The notes: a model not told the origin generated them from the sequence alone. A stretch of DNA of 64,000 nt from RPQJ01 sp044226195 (GCA_044226195.1 JBGAHO010000015.1:1-64000), one strand, 5' to 3'. Shown: positions 1-8,387, counted from the stretch's first letter. Made by a program: numbers and translations.

Positions 1-354
1 CTCGCCGTCAGCCTCGGCAACGTCGTCGCCTACACGCTGATCCTGGGCGCCGCCTTTCATTTCCGGCACCGGCCCGCGATCCACAAGCGCCTGATGATGC
101 TCGGCATGGTGGTCCTGCTCACGGCGCCGTTCGGGCGCCTGCTCGACCTGCCATACCAACTGGCGCACGTGGTCGGCCCCGGCCTCGTCGTGCTCGCGCT
201 GGTGGCGTGGGACTGGCGCTCGCTCGGCAAGGTGTCGCGATTGACCCTGTTGCTGGGTCCTGCCGTCCTGCTGTGGGAACTCGCACCGAACCTCTACATG
301 GAGAGCGAGTGGTGGCTATTCATCTCCCGCTCGCTCGTTGGCCTCGCCGCCTGA
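1..354 (+). CDS. Membrane protein, C-terminal fragment
   Basis: This open frame enters from the left edge with no start in the window, so only about 117 C-terminal residues are seen. They hold three or four hydrophobic segments separated by short charged loops (FRHRPAIHKRLM, DWRSLGKVSR), which indicates an integral inner-membrane protein. The His-Lys-Arg-Leu-Met loop recurs in uncharacterised bacterial membrane proteins, but I cannot name the family. The stop is TGA at 352-354, and the next gene follows 94 bases later on the same strand. Function unknown. Confidence 0.6.
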   Translation, partial: LAVSLGNVVAYTLILGAAFHFRHRPAIHKRLMMLGMVVLLTAPFGRLLDLPYQLAHVVGPGLVVLALVAWDWRSLGKVSRLTLLLGPAVLLWELAPNLYMESEWWLFISRSLVGLAA

Positions 355-448
355 GGCCCTCGATGACGAATCGCTTCGCACCGGGTCGCGATTTGGCTCC
401 CGGCACACTCGATCGTATCCTGCCGCCGGGCAGCCCGAGGCAACCCTC

Positions 449-1117
449 ATGCGCAGACTCATCGTCTCCACGTTCGTGTCGCTCGACGGCATCCTGCAGG
501 CCCCCGGCGGGCCGGATGAAGATCCGACCGGCGCCTTCGCGTTCGGCGGCTGGATGGCCCCCTACGCGGACGACAGCATGGACATCGCCTCGGCCGGTCT
601 CGACGGCGCGAATCGCGAGCTGCTGCTCGGCCGCCGGACGTACGAGATCTTCGAGGCGTACTGGCCGTATCAGCCGGCCGACCATCCGGTTGCGCAGACG
701 CTGAACGCCGCGAAGAAGCACGTCGCCTCGCGCACCCGGACCACGCTGAACTGGCACAACTCCAGCCTGCTGCAGGGCGACGTCGTCGCGGCGGTCAAAG
801 CCCTCAAGGCGGGCGCGGGCCCGGACCTGCAGGTGATCGGCAGCGGCAATCTCATCCAGACACTGCAGGCCGCGTCGCTGATCGACGAGTACCACGTCTG
901 GACGTTTCCGGTGGTGCTCGGTCGCGGCAAGCGGCTCTTCGAAGCGACTGCACGGCCCACCGCACTGCGGCTCGTGCAGACTCGCACCTCGAACAGCGGC
1001 GCCCTGATGAGCACTTACGTGCCCGATGGCGAAATCCAGGTCGGAACGTTCCCGAGCGCCCCACCGAGCGACGAGGAACTGGCGCGACGTTCGCGCATGG
1101 CCAAAGGCACTTGGTGA
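449..1117 (+). CDS. Dihydrofolate-reductase-family (RibD C-terminal domain) protein
   Basis: A 222-residue protein that begins MRRLIVSTFVSLDGILQAPG, the classic N-terminal strand of the RibD C-terminal/DHFR-like fold. It continues with a GxRTYE segment (LLGRRTYEIFEAYWP) and a nucleotide-binding VIGSGNLIQTL motif, then VVLGRGKRLFE. Members are predicted NAD(P)H-dependent reductases of unknown substrate; they are neither true folate enzymes nor RibD deaminases. I chose ATG 449 over an upstream in-frame ATG at 338 because homology starts exactly here and the upstream residues look non-coding. Its stop overlaps the GTG start of the acetyltransferase gene, so the two are probably translated together. 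Confidence 0.85.
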   Translation: MRRLIVSTFVSLDGILQAPGGPDEDPTGAFAFGGWMAPYADDSMDIASAGLDGANRELLLGRRTYEIFEAYWPYQPADHPVAQTLNAAKKHVASRTRTTLNWHNSSLLQGDVVAAVKALKAGAGPDLQVIGSGNLIQTLQAASLIDEYHVWTFPVVLGRGKRLFEATARPTALRLVQTRTSNSGALMSTYVPDGEIQVGTFPSAPPSDEELARRSRMAKGTW

Positions 1118-1560
1118 GCCACGCCGTGGCTGCGTCCTCCGTGATCGTCCGGGCAGCCGTCCGCAGCGACATGCCCGGGCTCTGGGAAGTCCGCTACGCC
1201 GTAAGAGAGAACACCCTGACGCCCGGACGCATCTCGGACGAGGAACTCCGCCGCTCGATCGAAGAAGACGGCCGCGGCTGGGTGGCCGAGGAGGCCGGCC
1301 GGATCCTGGGCTTCGCCATCGGCCTGAACACCGGCAACGTGTGGGCGCTCTTCGTGCGACCGGAAGCCGAGGGCCGGGGCCTCGGCACGGCCCTGCACAC
1401 CGCGATGCTCGAGTGGTTCTCGCGCCAGCCGCTCGAGCGCCTGTGGCTGACCACGGGCGCCGACACGCGCGCCCGGCAGTTCTACGCCACTCACGGCTGG
1501 CAGGAAGTGGGCCTCTGCGGGCCAGATGAGGTTCGCTTCGAGCGCCGCAATCCGGCGTGA
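1114..1560 (+). CDS. GNAT family N-acetyltransferase
   Basis: A 148-residue GNAT enzyme that would move an acetyl group from acetyl-CoA to an unknown amine. The N-terminal strand VIVRAAVRSDMPGLWEVR, the VWALFVRPEAEGRGLGTAL motif (the acetyl-CoA pyrophosphate loop, R/Q-x-x-G-x-G/A type) and the ARQFYATHGWQEVG ending are all diagnostic. I chose the GTG at 1114 because it makes a 4-base GTGA overlap with the upstream stop; TTG 1111 is a weaker alternative. A 7-bp hairpin follows its stop directly. Confidence 0.82.
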   Translation: MSHAVAASSVIVRAAVRSDMPGLWEVRYAVRENTLTPGRISDEELRRSIEEDGRGWVAEEAGRILGFAIGLNTGNVWALFVRPEAEGRGLGTALHTAMLEWFSRQPLERLWLTTGADTRARQFYATHGWQEVGLCGPDEVRFERRNPA

Positions 1561-1578
1561 CGAGGGACCGCTCCCTCG
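1561..1578 (+). terminator. Hairpin after the acetyltransferase gene
   Basis: CGAGGGA and TCCCTCG (7 bp, perfect) surround a 4-base loop and start at the first base after the stop codon. There is no following T-run, so an intrinsic terminator is unproven. It may instead mark a transcript end or processing site between the reductase/GNAT pair and the next gene. Confidence 0.35.
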
Positions 1579-1674
1579 AATGATCGGCCTCCGGCCGCCT
1601 TGCCCGTTCCCGCCGACTCGGGTATCACGTCACCGGTTGGTGACCAGGACCACGCGAACCGAGGAGACGATGGG

Positions 1675-2067
1675 ATGTTCAGTCATGTGATGATCGGGTC
1701 GAACGACATCGAGCGCTCGAAGCGCTTCTACGACGCCGTGCTCGGCGTGCTCGGCATCGGCGAGCCGGCGCGCAACCGCAACGCCACGGGCCAGGAGCGC
1801 CTGTTCTACCGGCACGACGGCAGCACGTTCTGCGTGACCCAGCCGATCAACGGCCAGCCGGCCAGCATCGGCAATGGCACGACCTTCGGATTCAAGTGCA
1901 GCTCACCGGAGCAGGTGCGCCAGTTCCACGACACGGCGCTCGCGCACGGCGGCACGTCGATCGAGAACCCGCCCGGCCTGCGCGAAGGCGCGCTCGGTGC
2001 CATGTACCTCGCGTACGTGCGCGATCCCGACGGCAACAAGCTCTGCGCGCTGCACCGGCCGAAATAG
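1675..2067 (+). CDS. VOC (glyoxalase/bleomycin-resistance fold) family protein
   Basis: A 130-residue single-domain protein of the vicinal-oxygen-chelate superfamily. It opens with MFSHVMIGSNDIERSKRFYD (the beta-alpha-beta start typical of VOC modules) and ends with YVRDPDGNKLCALHRP, the usual DPDGN strand that carries a metal-binding position. The intended substrate cannot be told from sequence. The ATG at 1675 is preceded by GAGGAGA at 1661-1667. A longer in-frame start at 1600 would add 25 unmatched residues. Confidence 0.85.
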   Translation: MFSHVMIGSNDIERSKRFYDAVLGVLGIGEPARNRNATGQERLFYRHDGSTFCVTQPINGQPASIGNGTTFGFKCSSPEQVRQFHDTALAHGGTSIENPPGLREGALGAMYLAYVRDPDGNKLCALHRPK

Positions 2068-2111
2068 CGGATGAACCGGGCTCATCGGACCCTCACTCAC
2101 GGAGCTGGACC

Positions 2112-2597
2112 ATGACCACGATCGCCAAGAACACGATCTGCCTCTGGTACAAAGGCGATGCCGAGGAGGCCGCGCGCTTCTACGCGGCCACCTTCCCGAA
2201 CTCGTCCGTCGATGCCGTGCACCGCGCGCCCAGCGACTTTCCCGCGGGCAAGAAGGGGGACGTGCTGACGGTGCAGTTCACCGTGCTCGGCATCCCGTGC
2301 CTCGGCCTCAACGGCGGCCCGGGCATCGATCACAACATCGCGTTCTCGTTCCAGGTCGCGACCGACGACCAGGCCGAGACCGACCGCTACTGGAACGCGA
2401 TCGTCGGCCACGGCGGCCGCGAGAACGACTGCGGCTGGTGCCAGGACAAGTGGGGCATCTCGTGGCAGATCACGCCGCGCCTCCTCACCGAGGCCTACAC
2501 GCACAAGGATCCGGCGGTCGCCCGGCGCGCGTTCGAGGCGATGATGACGATGCGCAAGATCGACGTGGCCGCCATCGCCGCCGCCATGCGCGGCTGA
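2112..2597 (+). CDS. PhnB-like VOC protein (3-demethylubiquinone 3-methyltransferase-like domain)
   Basis: A 161-residue protein of the PhnB/'3-dmu-9_3-mt' branch of the VOC superfamily. Evidence: the start KNTICLWYKGDAEEAARFYA, the central FQVATDDQAETDRYWNAI, the GGRENDCGWCQDKWGISWQI segment and the closing AFEAMMTMRKIDVAAI. The family name comes from weak similarity to UbiG, and methyltransferase activity is not expected. It lies 44 bases after another VOC gene and 13 bases before a DUF1801 gene, inside a unidirectional run of small genes. Confidence 0.85.
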   Translation: MTTIAKNTICLWYKGDAEEAARFYAATFPNSSVDAVHRAPSDFPAGKKGDVLTVQFTVLGIPCLGLNGGPGIDHNIAFSFQVATDDQAETDRYWNAIVGHGGRENDCGWCQDKWGISWQITPRLLTEAYTHKDPAVARRAFEAMMTMRKIDVAAIAAAMRG

Positions 2598-2610
2598 GGA
2601 AGCATTCACC

Positions 2611-3018
2611 ATGGCCGAGAACAAGACGAAAGCCACGGCGCTGAGCCCGGCGTCCTACGTGGCCGCGATCGAGGACGAGGATCGCCGCAAGGACTGCAAG
2701 GCGCTGACGGCCCTGATGGCAAAGGCTTCGGGCAAGCCGGCCGTGATGTGGGGCAAGGCGATCGTCGGCTTCGGCGTGCACAAGTACGCGCTCGCCGGCG
2801 GCAAGCAGGGCGAGATCTGCGCGGTGGGTTTTTCCTCGCGCAAGGGCGACATCTCGATCTACGGCGTCGCCGGCGATCCGAAGGCCGCGCCGCTGCTCGC
2901 CAAGCTCGGCAAGCACAAGACCGGCAAGGGCTGCCTGTACGTCAGCCGGCTCGCGGACGTCGACCTGAAAGTGCTCGAGAAACTGGTCGCGCAGGCGGCC
3001 AAGGCGAAGCAGGCGTAG
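2611..3018 (+). CDS. DUF1801 domain protein
   Basis: A 135-residue protein with the DUF1801 (YdhG-like) pattern: a helical start, then KPAVMWGKAIVGFGVHKYAL, a serine/glycine strand (AVGFSSRKGDISIYG) and KGCLYVSRLADVDLKVLEKLV. The fold is compact and has no known enzymatic motif. Members are often co-encoded with SRPBCC and VOC proteins, as here. ATG 2611 has AGGAAG a few bases upstream. Role unknown. Confidence 0.8.
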   Translation: MAENKTKATALSPASYVAAIEDEDRRKDCKALTALMAKASGKPAVMWGKAIVGFGVHKYALAGGKQGEICAVGFSSRKGDISIYGVAGDPKAAPLLAKLGKHKTGKGCLYVSRLADVDLKVLEKLVAQAAKAKQA

Positions 3019-3049
3019 GGCTTCGCCGTCCACACCGGGGAGTGAACGC

Positions 3050-3475
3050 ATGAAGATCACCGTCGAGACCGTCGTCCAGGCACCGCTCGCGCTGGTGTGG
3101 AAGGCCTACACCTCGCCGGAGGACATCGTGCGCTGGAACGCCGCCTCGGACGACTGGCACACGACGAAGGCGAGCGTCGACCTGCGCGTCGGCGGGGCGT
3201 TCTCGTCCCGGATGGAGGCGATGGACGGCAGCATGGGTTTCGACTTCGCGGGCACGTACACGCGCATCGACGAGCAGAAGCGGATCGAGTACGCGTTCGG
3301 CGATCGCACCGCCACGGTGGAATTCGACGAGGCCTCCGGCGGGGTCCGCGTGCGCGTGACGTTCGATGCCGAGACGACGTTTCCGCCCGAACAGCAGCGC
3401 GGCGGATGGCAGGCGATCCTCGACAATTTCAAGCGGCACACCGAGTCGCTGGCCGCGGCGAGCGGACGCGCTTAG
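3050..3475 (+). CDS. SRPBCC family (AHSA1-like) protein
   Basis: A 141-residue START/Bet v1-fold protein. It has the AHSA1 opening (MKITVETVVQAPLALVWKAYT), then EDIVRWNAASDDWHTT, the RVGGAFSSRM strand and the closing RGGWQAILDNFKRHTE helix that packs over the hydrophobic pocket. Such proteins bind small hydrophobic ligands; no catalytic residues can be assigned. The start codon follows GGGGAGTG and lies 31 bases after the DUF1801 stop. Confidence 0.85.
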   Translation: MKITVETVVQAPLALVWKAYTSPEDIVRWNAASDDWHTTKASVDLRVGGAFSSRMEAMDGSMGFDFAGTYTRIDEQKRIEYAFGDRTATVEFDEASGGVRVRVTFDAETTFPPEQQRGGWQAILDNFKRHTESLAAASGRA

Positions 3476-3483
3476 ACCGCACC

Positions 3484-3795
3484 GTGACCGACCTGGAGAT
3501 CCGCACGCTCACGCTCGACCCGAGCCTGCCCGAGTGGCAGCGCATCCAATTGCGCTACCCGGACACGCCGGACTGGGCGACGCTCGGCGACGAGACGCTG
3601 ATCCGGCTCGTCGAGAATTTCGAGAGCGAACCGTCGTGCGCGACGTCTGCCATTCTCTATCTCGGAGAGCGGAATCCAGCCGAGAGCCGCCGGCTCGCGA
3701 ACTGGCTGCTCGCTCACCCGGCGGCCGATCAGTGGCTGAAGGCTGCGGCGCGGGATGCGCTCGAACAACTCGAAGACGACACCCCGGGACGCTGA
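3484..3795 (+). CDS. Small protein of unknown function
   Basis: A 103-residue acidic soluble protein (TDLEIRTLTLDPSLPEWQRIQLRYP... LEQLEDDTPGR) rich in Leu and Glu, probably mostly helical, with no signal peptide or membrane segment. I do not recognise a family. I chose GTG 3484, 8 bases after the SRPBCC stop; an in-frame GTG far upstream would lie entirely inside that gene. Codon use matches the neighbours, and position suggests it is co-transcribed with them. Confidence 0.6.
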   Translation: MTDLEIRTLTLDPSLPEWQRIQLRYPDTPDWATLGDETLIRLVENFESEPSCATSAILYLGERNPAESRRLANWLLAHPAADQWLKAAARDALEQLEDDTPGR

Positions 3796-3821
3796 CCGGG
3801 TCGACACGACAAGGGACGATC

Positions 3822-4358
3822 ATGCAGGAACGGATGGAGAGCGCGGCGCAGGCCGAGATGCGTCACGCCTACTACGACGGCGCCCCCGGCGTGCTCGTAT
3901 CGGGCTCGATCTGGCTCATCGCGGCGGTGGTATGCCAGCTGCAGGGTGTGGAGCGCGGCATCTGGGCGCTGCTGATCGGCGGCGCGTTGATCCATCCGCT
4001 CTCGCTGCTCGTCACCAAAGTGCTCGGCCGGCCCGCCGCCACCGCGAAGGGCAACCCCTTCGCCTCGCTCGCGATGGCCTCGACCGTCTGGCTGATCGTC
4101 TGTTGCGTGTTCGCGTACGGCCTGTCGCGTCACGTGCCGTCGTGGTTCTTCCTCGCGATGCTCGCGACCATCGGCTCGCGCTACATGGTGTTCGCGACGA
4201 TCTTCGGCCGCACCGTCTACTGGATCCTCGGCGGCGTGCTGCTCGCGGCCGCCTACGGCGCCGGTGCGCTGCACCTGTCGCCCGTCCAGGCGGCGGCGCT
4301 GGGCGGCCTGATCGAAATCGCCTTCGCGGCGGTGATCTTCCGCCGCGCCAAGGCCTGA
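3822..4358 (+). CDS. Membrane protein, DUF7010-like
   Basis: A 178-residue integral membrane protein. After a short polar head (MQERMESAAQAEMRHAYYDG) come GAPGVLVSGSIWLIAAVVCQ and five or six further hydrophobic helices, ending RRAKA. The RHAYYDGAPGVLVSG start is characteristic of a family I know as DUF7010, which has no assigned function. The start is an ATG 26 bases after the previous stop, and the next gene begins 2 bases after its stop, so translation is likely coupled. Confidence 0.7.
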   Translation: MQERMESAAQAEMRHAYYDGAPGVLVSGSIWLIAAVVCQLQGVERGIWALLIGGALIHPLSLLVTKVLGRPAATAKGNPFASLAMASTVWLIVCCVFAYGLSRHVPSWFFLAMLATIGSRYMVFATIFGRTVYWILGGVLLAAAYGAGALHLSPVQAAALGGLIEIAFAAVIFRRAKA

Positions 4359-4360
4359 CG

Positions 4361-4927
4361 ATGGCGAAGCCCAGGTTCTTCGCGACCGCGGCGGCGTTCC
4401 GGGCCTGGCTCGAAACGAACGGCGACAGCGTCGACGAACTGCTGGTGGGTTACTGGAAGGTCGACTCGGGCCGCCCGAGCATGACGTGGCCGGAGTCCGT
4501 GGACGAAGCCCTGTGCTTCGGCTGGATCGACGGCGTGAGGAAGCGCATCGACGACGAGGCCTACCACATCCGTTTCACGCCGCGCCGCCCGGGTTCGATC
4601 TGGAGCGCCGTCAACATCGCGTGCGTCGAGGTACTCACGGTCGCGGGGCGAATGCGGCCGGCCGGACTCTCCGCCTTCGCCGCGCGCATCGAGCGCAAGT
4701 CGGCGGTGTACGCCTACGAGCAGCGGGACCATCCGGAATTGACGGCCGAGGAGACCCGGGCCTTTCGCAAGCAGCGCGCGGCGTGGAAGTTCTTCGAGGC
4801 CTGCCCGCCCAGCTACCGCAAGCCGATCCTGTACTGGGTGGTCAGCGCAAAGAAACCGGAGACGCGACAGCGCCGCCTCGCCCAGCTCATCGAGGCTTGC
4901 CAGCGGCAGGTGCGTCTGCTCAAGTAG
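4361..4927 (+). CDS. YdeI/OmpD-associated family protein
   Basis: A 188-residue protein of the YdeI-like family. It has F-x-A-A-F-R-A-W-L near the N terminus, ELLVGYWK, the signature WPESVDEALCFGWIDGVRK, and the helical end FFEACPPSYRKPILYWVVSAKKPETR. YdeI-type proteins contain DUF1801-related helices and have been linked to stress or antimicrobial-peptide resistance in enterics, but no biochemical activity is established. It lies directly between a membrane protein and a DUF1801 gene. Confidence 0.82.
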   Translation: MAKPRFFATAAAFRAWLETNGDSVDELLVGYWKVDSGRPSMTWPESVDEALCFGWIDGVRKRIDDEAYHIRFTPRRPGSIWSAVNIACVEVLTVAGRMRPAGLSAFAARIERKSAVYAYEQRDHPELTAEETRAFRKQRAAWKFFEACPPSYRKPILYWVVSAKKPETRQRRLAQLIEACQRQVRLLK

Positions 4928-4966
4928 CGGCAACGACACGGGATTCCCACTCGCACGGGAGGTCTC

Positions 4967-5362
4967 GTGAACAAGAGCCCGACCCCGCGAGGCGCCACCG
5001 CCTCGGCGACCATCGACGCCCGCATCGCGGAACTCGACGACTGGCGCGGCGCCACGCTCGCCCGGGTTCGCGCGCTGATCCTCCAGGCCGACCCGAAGGT
5101 CACCGAGGAATGGAAGTGGAACACGCCCGTGTGGTCGCACGACGGGCTGATCTGCACCGGCGAGACCTACAAGAAAGCCGTGAAGCTGACGTTCGCGAAG
5201 GGCGCGTCGCTGCCGGACCCGTCGAAGCTGTTCAACTCCAGCCTCGAAGGCAAGGTGCGGCGGGCGATCGACCTGCGCGAAGGTGACGCGCTGGACGAGA
5301 AGGCCTTCAAGGCGCTCATCCGCGCCGCGGTGAAGTTCAACCAGGGTGCGGCCGGCGGCTGA
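4967..5362 (+). CDS. DUF1801 domain protein
   Basis: A 131-residue second DUF1801 member. The KVTEEWKWNTPVWSHDGLICTGETYKK-type core, then KLTFAKGASLPDPSKLFN and LRAIDLREGD-like segments, match the domain. It is only distantly similar to the copy at 2611-3018 and looks closer to the subfamily often paired with YdeI. The start is GTG 4967, preceded by GGGAGG at 4956-4961. No catalytic motif is visible. Confidence 0.8.
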   Translation: MNKSPTPRGATASATIDARIAELDDWRGATLARVRALILQADPKVTEEWKWNTPVWSHDGLICTGETYKKAVKLTFAKGASLPDPSKLFNSSLEGKVRRAIDLREGDALDEKAFKALIRAAVKFNQGAAGG

Positions 5363-5389
5363 TTCGCCTGCGGCGCACGAGGAGGATCG

Positions 5390-5998
5390 ATGGCCGACGA
5401 TCCGGTGTATCACGACGGCATGCGACGGCTGCAGGATGCGCGCGACACGCGCCGCATCGCAGACCGCCTGCAACAGGTCACGCTGCGCGCGGCGTTCACC
5501 GACGACGACCGCGCCTTCATCGAGCGCTGCGCGATGTTCTTCGTCGCGACGGCCGATGCGCACGGGCGGCCGGATTGCTCGTACAAGGGTGGGCTGCCGG
5601 GATTCGTGCGCGTGCTCGACGAGCGCACGCTCGCCTTTCCGGACTACGACGGCAACGGCATGTACCGCTCGTGGGGCAACGTGCTGGTCAATCCGCACGT
5701 GGGGCTGCTGTTCGTCGATTTCGAGAGCCCGAAGCGCATCCGCGTGAACGGCAGCGCGAGCATTGCGGACGATGATCCGCTGCTCGGCGAGTTCGCGGGC
5801 GCGGTGTTCATCGTGCGCGTGCGGGCGGAACGGATCTTCCCGAACTGCCCGCGCTACATCCACCGGCTGCAGCTCGTCGAGCATTCAGCGTACGCACCGC
5901 GCGCCGACTACACGCCGCCGGTGCCGGCGTGGAAGACGTACGACGTGTTCAAGGACGCGCTGCCCGGGCGCGACCGGGTGACGACGGAGGACCCATGA
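5390..5998 (+). CDS. Pyridoxamine 5'-phosphate oxidase family (flavin split-barrel) protein
   Basis: A 202-residue putative FMN-binding oxidoreductase. After a helical head comes the split-barrel signature FIERCAMFFVATADAHGRPDCSYKGG, then GNGMYRSWGNVLVNPHVGLLFVDFE and VRAERIFPNCPRYIHRLQ. These match the PNPOx-like clade, which includes general stress and F420/FMN-dependent enzymes. The substrate is unknown; PdxH itself is unlikely because the PLP-site residues are not apparent. The AGGAGG box ends five bases before the ATG. The VOC gene downstream overlaps it by an ATGA. Confidence 0.82.
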   Translation: MADDPVYHDGMRRLQDARDTRRIADRLQQVTLRAAFTDDDRAFIERCAMFFVATADAHGRPDCSYKGGLPGFVRVLDERTLAFPDYDGNGMYRSWGNVLVNPHVGLLFVDFESPKRIRVNGSASIADDDPLLGEFAGAVFIVRVRAERIFPNCPRYIHRLQLVEHSAYAPRADYTPPVPAWKTYDVFKDALPGRDRVTTEDP

Positions 5999-6378
5999 CG
6001 CGCCTCTGGACCATCCTCGGCGTCGCCGACGTGCCCCGCAGCTTCCGCTGGTACCAGCAACTGCTCGGCCAGGCGCCGTCCGCGCCTGCCCACGACTACT
6101 TCGGCCAGCTCGTCGACTCCGACGGCACGGTACTCCTCTGCCTGCACCGTTGGGGCGACCACGATCACCCATCGCTGACGAGTCCCGACCACGCGACGCC
6201 CGGCAACGGCCTTCTGCTGTTCTTCCGCGTCGACGACTTCGATGCGGCGCTGGCCCGCGCACATGCGCTGGTCGAGCGGCTCGAGGAAGAACCGCACCTC
6301 AATCCGGCCACCGGCACGCGCGAGTTCGCGCTGCGCGATCCGGACGGCTACCACGTGATGGTGAGCGCGCTCACCTGA
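5995..6378 (+). CDS. VOC family protein
   Basis: A 127-residue single VOC domain: LWTILGVADVPRSFRWYQQLLG at the start, a LLLFFRVDDFDAALARAHAL core and FALRDPDGYHVMVSA at the end. This is the third VOC protein in the 6-kb cluster and the last gene before the strand changes. Its ATG overlaps the oxidase stop (ATGA), which implies translational coupling, so the pair may act together. Confidence 0.85.
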   Translation: MTRLWTILGVADVPRSFRWYQQLLGQAPSAPAHDYFGQLVDSDGTVLLCLHRWGDHDHPSLTSPDHATPGNGLLLFFRVDDFDAALARAHALVERLEEEPHLNPATGTREFALRDPDGYHVMVSALT

Positions 6379-6397
6379 TGGCGCGCGGCGCTGTCTG

Positions 6398-7363
6398 TCA
6401 CGGCGTCGCGAACGGCCGTCCACCGGCGTAGAGAATCGCCCGCGCATCGTCCGGCAGGGACTCGACGCCCGCCGTCTCGAATTCGCCCCGAAGCTGGATG
6501 CGGCCGAGCACGTCGTCGCTCGGCCCGAGGATGCGGTGGAACCGCAGCACCACGATCTCGCCCGCATGGCAGTCCAGGTGGCGCGTGACTTCGCCCGTGG
6601 CGATCAGCGCATTGGCCGTGGGCGTCGCCCGCCAGAGGTGCGTTCCGGCGGGAACGGCGACGTGCGCGAACCATGGCAGCACGGGCGCCGCAGGTGACGC
6701 GTCCGCACCCGCACCGATGTTCTCGAGCAGCACCTTGCCGTCCAGCTCGATGCGCGTGCCGGGGGGCGGCCTCGCCAGGTCGATCACGCATTCCCCGGGC
6801 GCCGGTGGCTGCCGCAGCGTGCGCGCACTCGCCTCCGCGGGCGCCACCAGCCACAGGCAGCTCGCGTCGGGACAGGGATCGACTTCGAGGCTGTAGCCCG
6901 CGATCTCGGCGCTGCGGCTGTCGGGCTGCTTGAGTGGCTGGTCCTTCGCGTAGTGCTCGGCGTAGTAGCCCGCGTCGACGCCGCGCACCGTGCCGTCCAC
7001 GTCGTAGACGACGACCGGATAGAGCCGATAGTGGCGCACCTGTGTCCAGCCGGGCACGGGCACGATGCCGACCACCAGCCAGTCGGTCGACGCGTCCGTG
7101 CTCTCGCTGGCGAACAGTTCGACGCCGGCACGGTCATCCGCGTAGATCGGCGGGCCGAGCAGTCCGTGGACCTGCTCGCGGCGGGATTCGCCAACCACGA
7201 TGCGCGTCCTCACGTCGCTTGCCTCCGCGCGCAGATCGGGTTCCTCGACGCCCGCCGTGAAACTCGGACAGCCGCAAAGCAGCAACGCCAGTGCGCCGGG
7301 CACGGCGGCCGCGATGCCGCGATGCCGCGCCGACCGGCCGACGGCCTGGACGTGCCTGCGCAT
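6398..7363 (-). CDS. Putative lipoprotein of unknown function
   Basis: A 321-residue protein with an N-terminal signal (basic MRRHVQAVGRSARHRG, a hydrophobic AVPGALALLLCG stretch) and a lipobox-like LLCGC. This predicts Cys lipidation and anchoring in the envelope. The mature part contains a 'RREQVHGLLGPP' segment reminiscent of SmpA/BamE-like outer-membrane lipoprotein domains, then a beta-rich C-terminal half with a PEGA-like stretch (RIELDGKVLL). No family is assigned with certainty. It is convergent with the preceding cluster (19-base gap) and divergent from the protease gene. Confidence 0.65.
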   Translation of the reverse strand: MRRHVQAVGRSARHRGIAAAVPGALALLLCGCPSFTAGVEEPDLRAEASDVRTRIVVGESRREQVHGLLGPPIYADDRAGVELFASESTDASTDWLVVGIVPVPGWTQVRHYRLYPVVVYDVDGTVRGVDAGYYAEHYAKDQPLKQPDSRSAEIAGYSLEVDPCPDASCLWLVAPAEASARTLRQPPAPGECVIDLARPPPGTRIELDGKVLLENIGAGADASPAAPVLPWFAHVAVPAGTHLWRATPTANALIATGEVTRHLDCHAGEIVVLRFHRILGPSDDVLGRIQLRGEFETAGVESLPDDARAILYAGGRPFATP

Positions 7364-7541
7364 GTCGCCCCCGATGCGAGACCCGGGACGAGCCTAGTTA
7401 CGCGCCGGACAGGGCGCCGTCGCATCCGCAGATATACTTGCGACGCATGGACGCCGTGCCGGCGATCGCCATCCGGCCGGCGGATGCCCCGCCCCCGCGA
7501 CGAGCGCGTCCCGGGAAACGCCCGGACAGGGAGGTCATGAC

Positions 7542-8387
7542 ATGATCTGGTCGCACCTGCGCACGGTCGCCTGCGTGCTCGCCGTCGCCGCGAGCGGTTG
7601 CGCGAGCCACGGGACTTCGACGTCACTGGACCGGCCCGCGCGGCCGTCGGCTCCCGCCCGTGACGTCGAGATCCCGCTGCGGCCGTACTTTCGCGACCTG
7701 CGGAGCACCGAAGTGCGCGTCGGCGATGGCGCGCTGACGTTCCTGGTCGACAGCGGCGGCGGGCGCACGGTGCTTTCGCCGGAACTCGCGCGTCGGCTCG
7801 ATTGCGTGCCCCACGGTCGCGATGTCGGCTACCGGATGTCGGGCGAGGCCGTCGCCTTCGCCCTGTGCCCGTCGTTCTCGGCATCGGTCGCCGGGTTCCC
7901 GATCGTGCTGCAGCCGGTCGCGGTATTCGACGTCAACCGCCTGCTGCCGCCCGAACTGCCCCGCGTCGACGGTGTCCTGGCACTCGATGCCTTCCGCGGC
8001 CAGGTGCTCACGCTGGACTGGGCCGCCGACCGCGTGGTCGTTCACTCCGCGCATGCCGCCCGCGCGGCGCTCGAGTCGAGCGGCGTGCCGGTCCGCTTCG
8101 CCACCGGCGAGGACGGCGCTGCCCTCACGGTACTTGCGCCGGTGCACGGCACGGATCGCACGCTGTGGTTCCTCATCGACTCCGGCAACATCAGCGGCAC
8201 GCTGGTGGGGCGTCACGTGTCGGACGAAGCCTCCCTGCCACGGGCGATCGATGGAACGGCGAGCATCGTGATCGGCGCGCAGCCACCGGTGTCGCTGGCC
8301 GTCCACGTCGAGGACGTGAACTACGACGGCGTGCTCGGCACCGACTTCCTGCGGCGACGCCCGGTGACCCTCGACCTCAGGCCGTGA
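7542..8387 (+). CDS. Retropepsin-like aspartic protease, probable lipoprotein
   Basis: A 281-residue secreted protein. A short signal (VACVLAVAASGCAS) ends in a Cys suitable for lipidation. Two Asp-Ser-Gly motifs sit in the two halves (LTFLVDSGGGRTVLS and LWFLIDSGNISGTLVG), as in two-lobed pepsin-like proteins assembled from retropepsin units. A VDGVLALDAFRGQVLTLD/YDGVLGTDFLRRRPVTLD pair supports the fold. Its natural substrate is unknown. The start has a strong GGGAGG box. Its 3' end overlaps the convergent DUF2798 gene by 11 bases. Confidence 0.78.
   Translation: MIWSHLRTVACVLAVAASGCASHGTSTSLDRPARPSAPARDVEIPLRPYFRDLRSTEVRVGDGALTFLVDSGGGRTVLSPELARRLDCVPHGRDVGYRMSGEAVAFALCPSFSASVAGFPIVLQPVAVFDVNRLLPPELPRVDGVLALDAFRGQVLTLDWAADRVVVHSAHAARAALESSGVPVRFATGEDGAALTVLAPVHGTDRTLWFLIDSGNISGTLVGRHVSDEASLPRAIDGTASIVIGAQPPVSLAVHVEDVNYDGVLGTDFLRRRPVTLDLRP

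Noticed and set aside
4253..5884. A 543-codon minus-strand frame
   Set aside because: It is antisense to YdeI, DUF1801 and oxidase genes and has no recognisable domain.
5390..5998. Pyridoxamine-phosphate oxidase PdxH
   Set aside because: The split-barrel fold is seen, but the residues typical of the PdxH substrate site and its C-terminal region are not recognisable.
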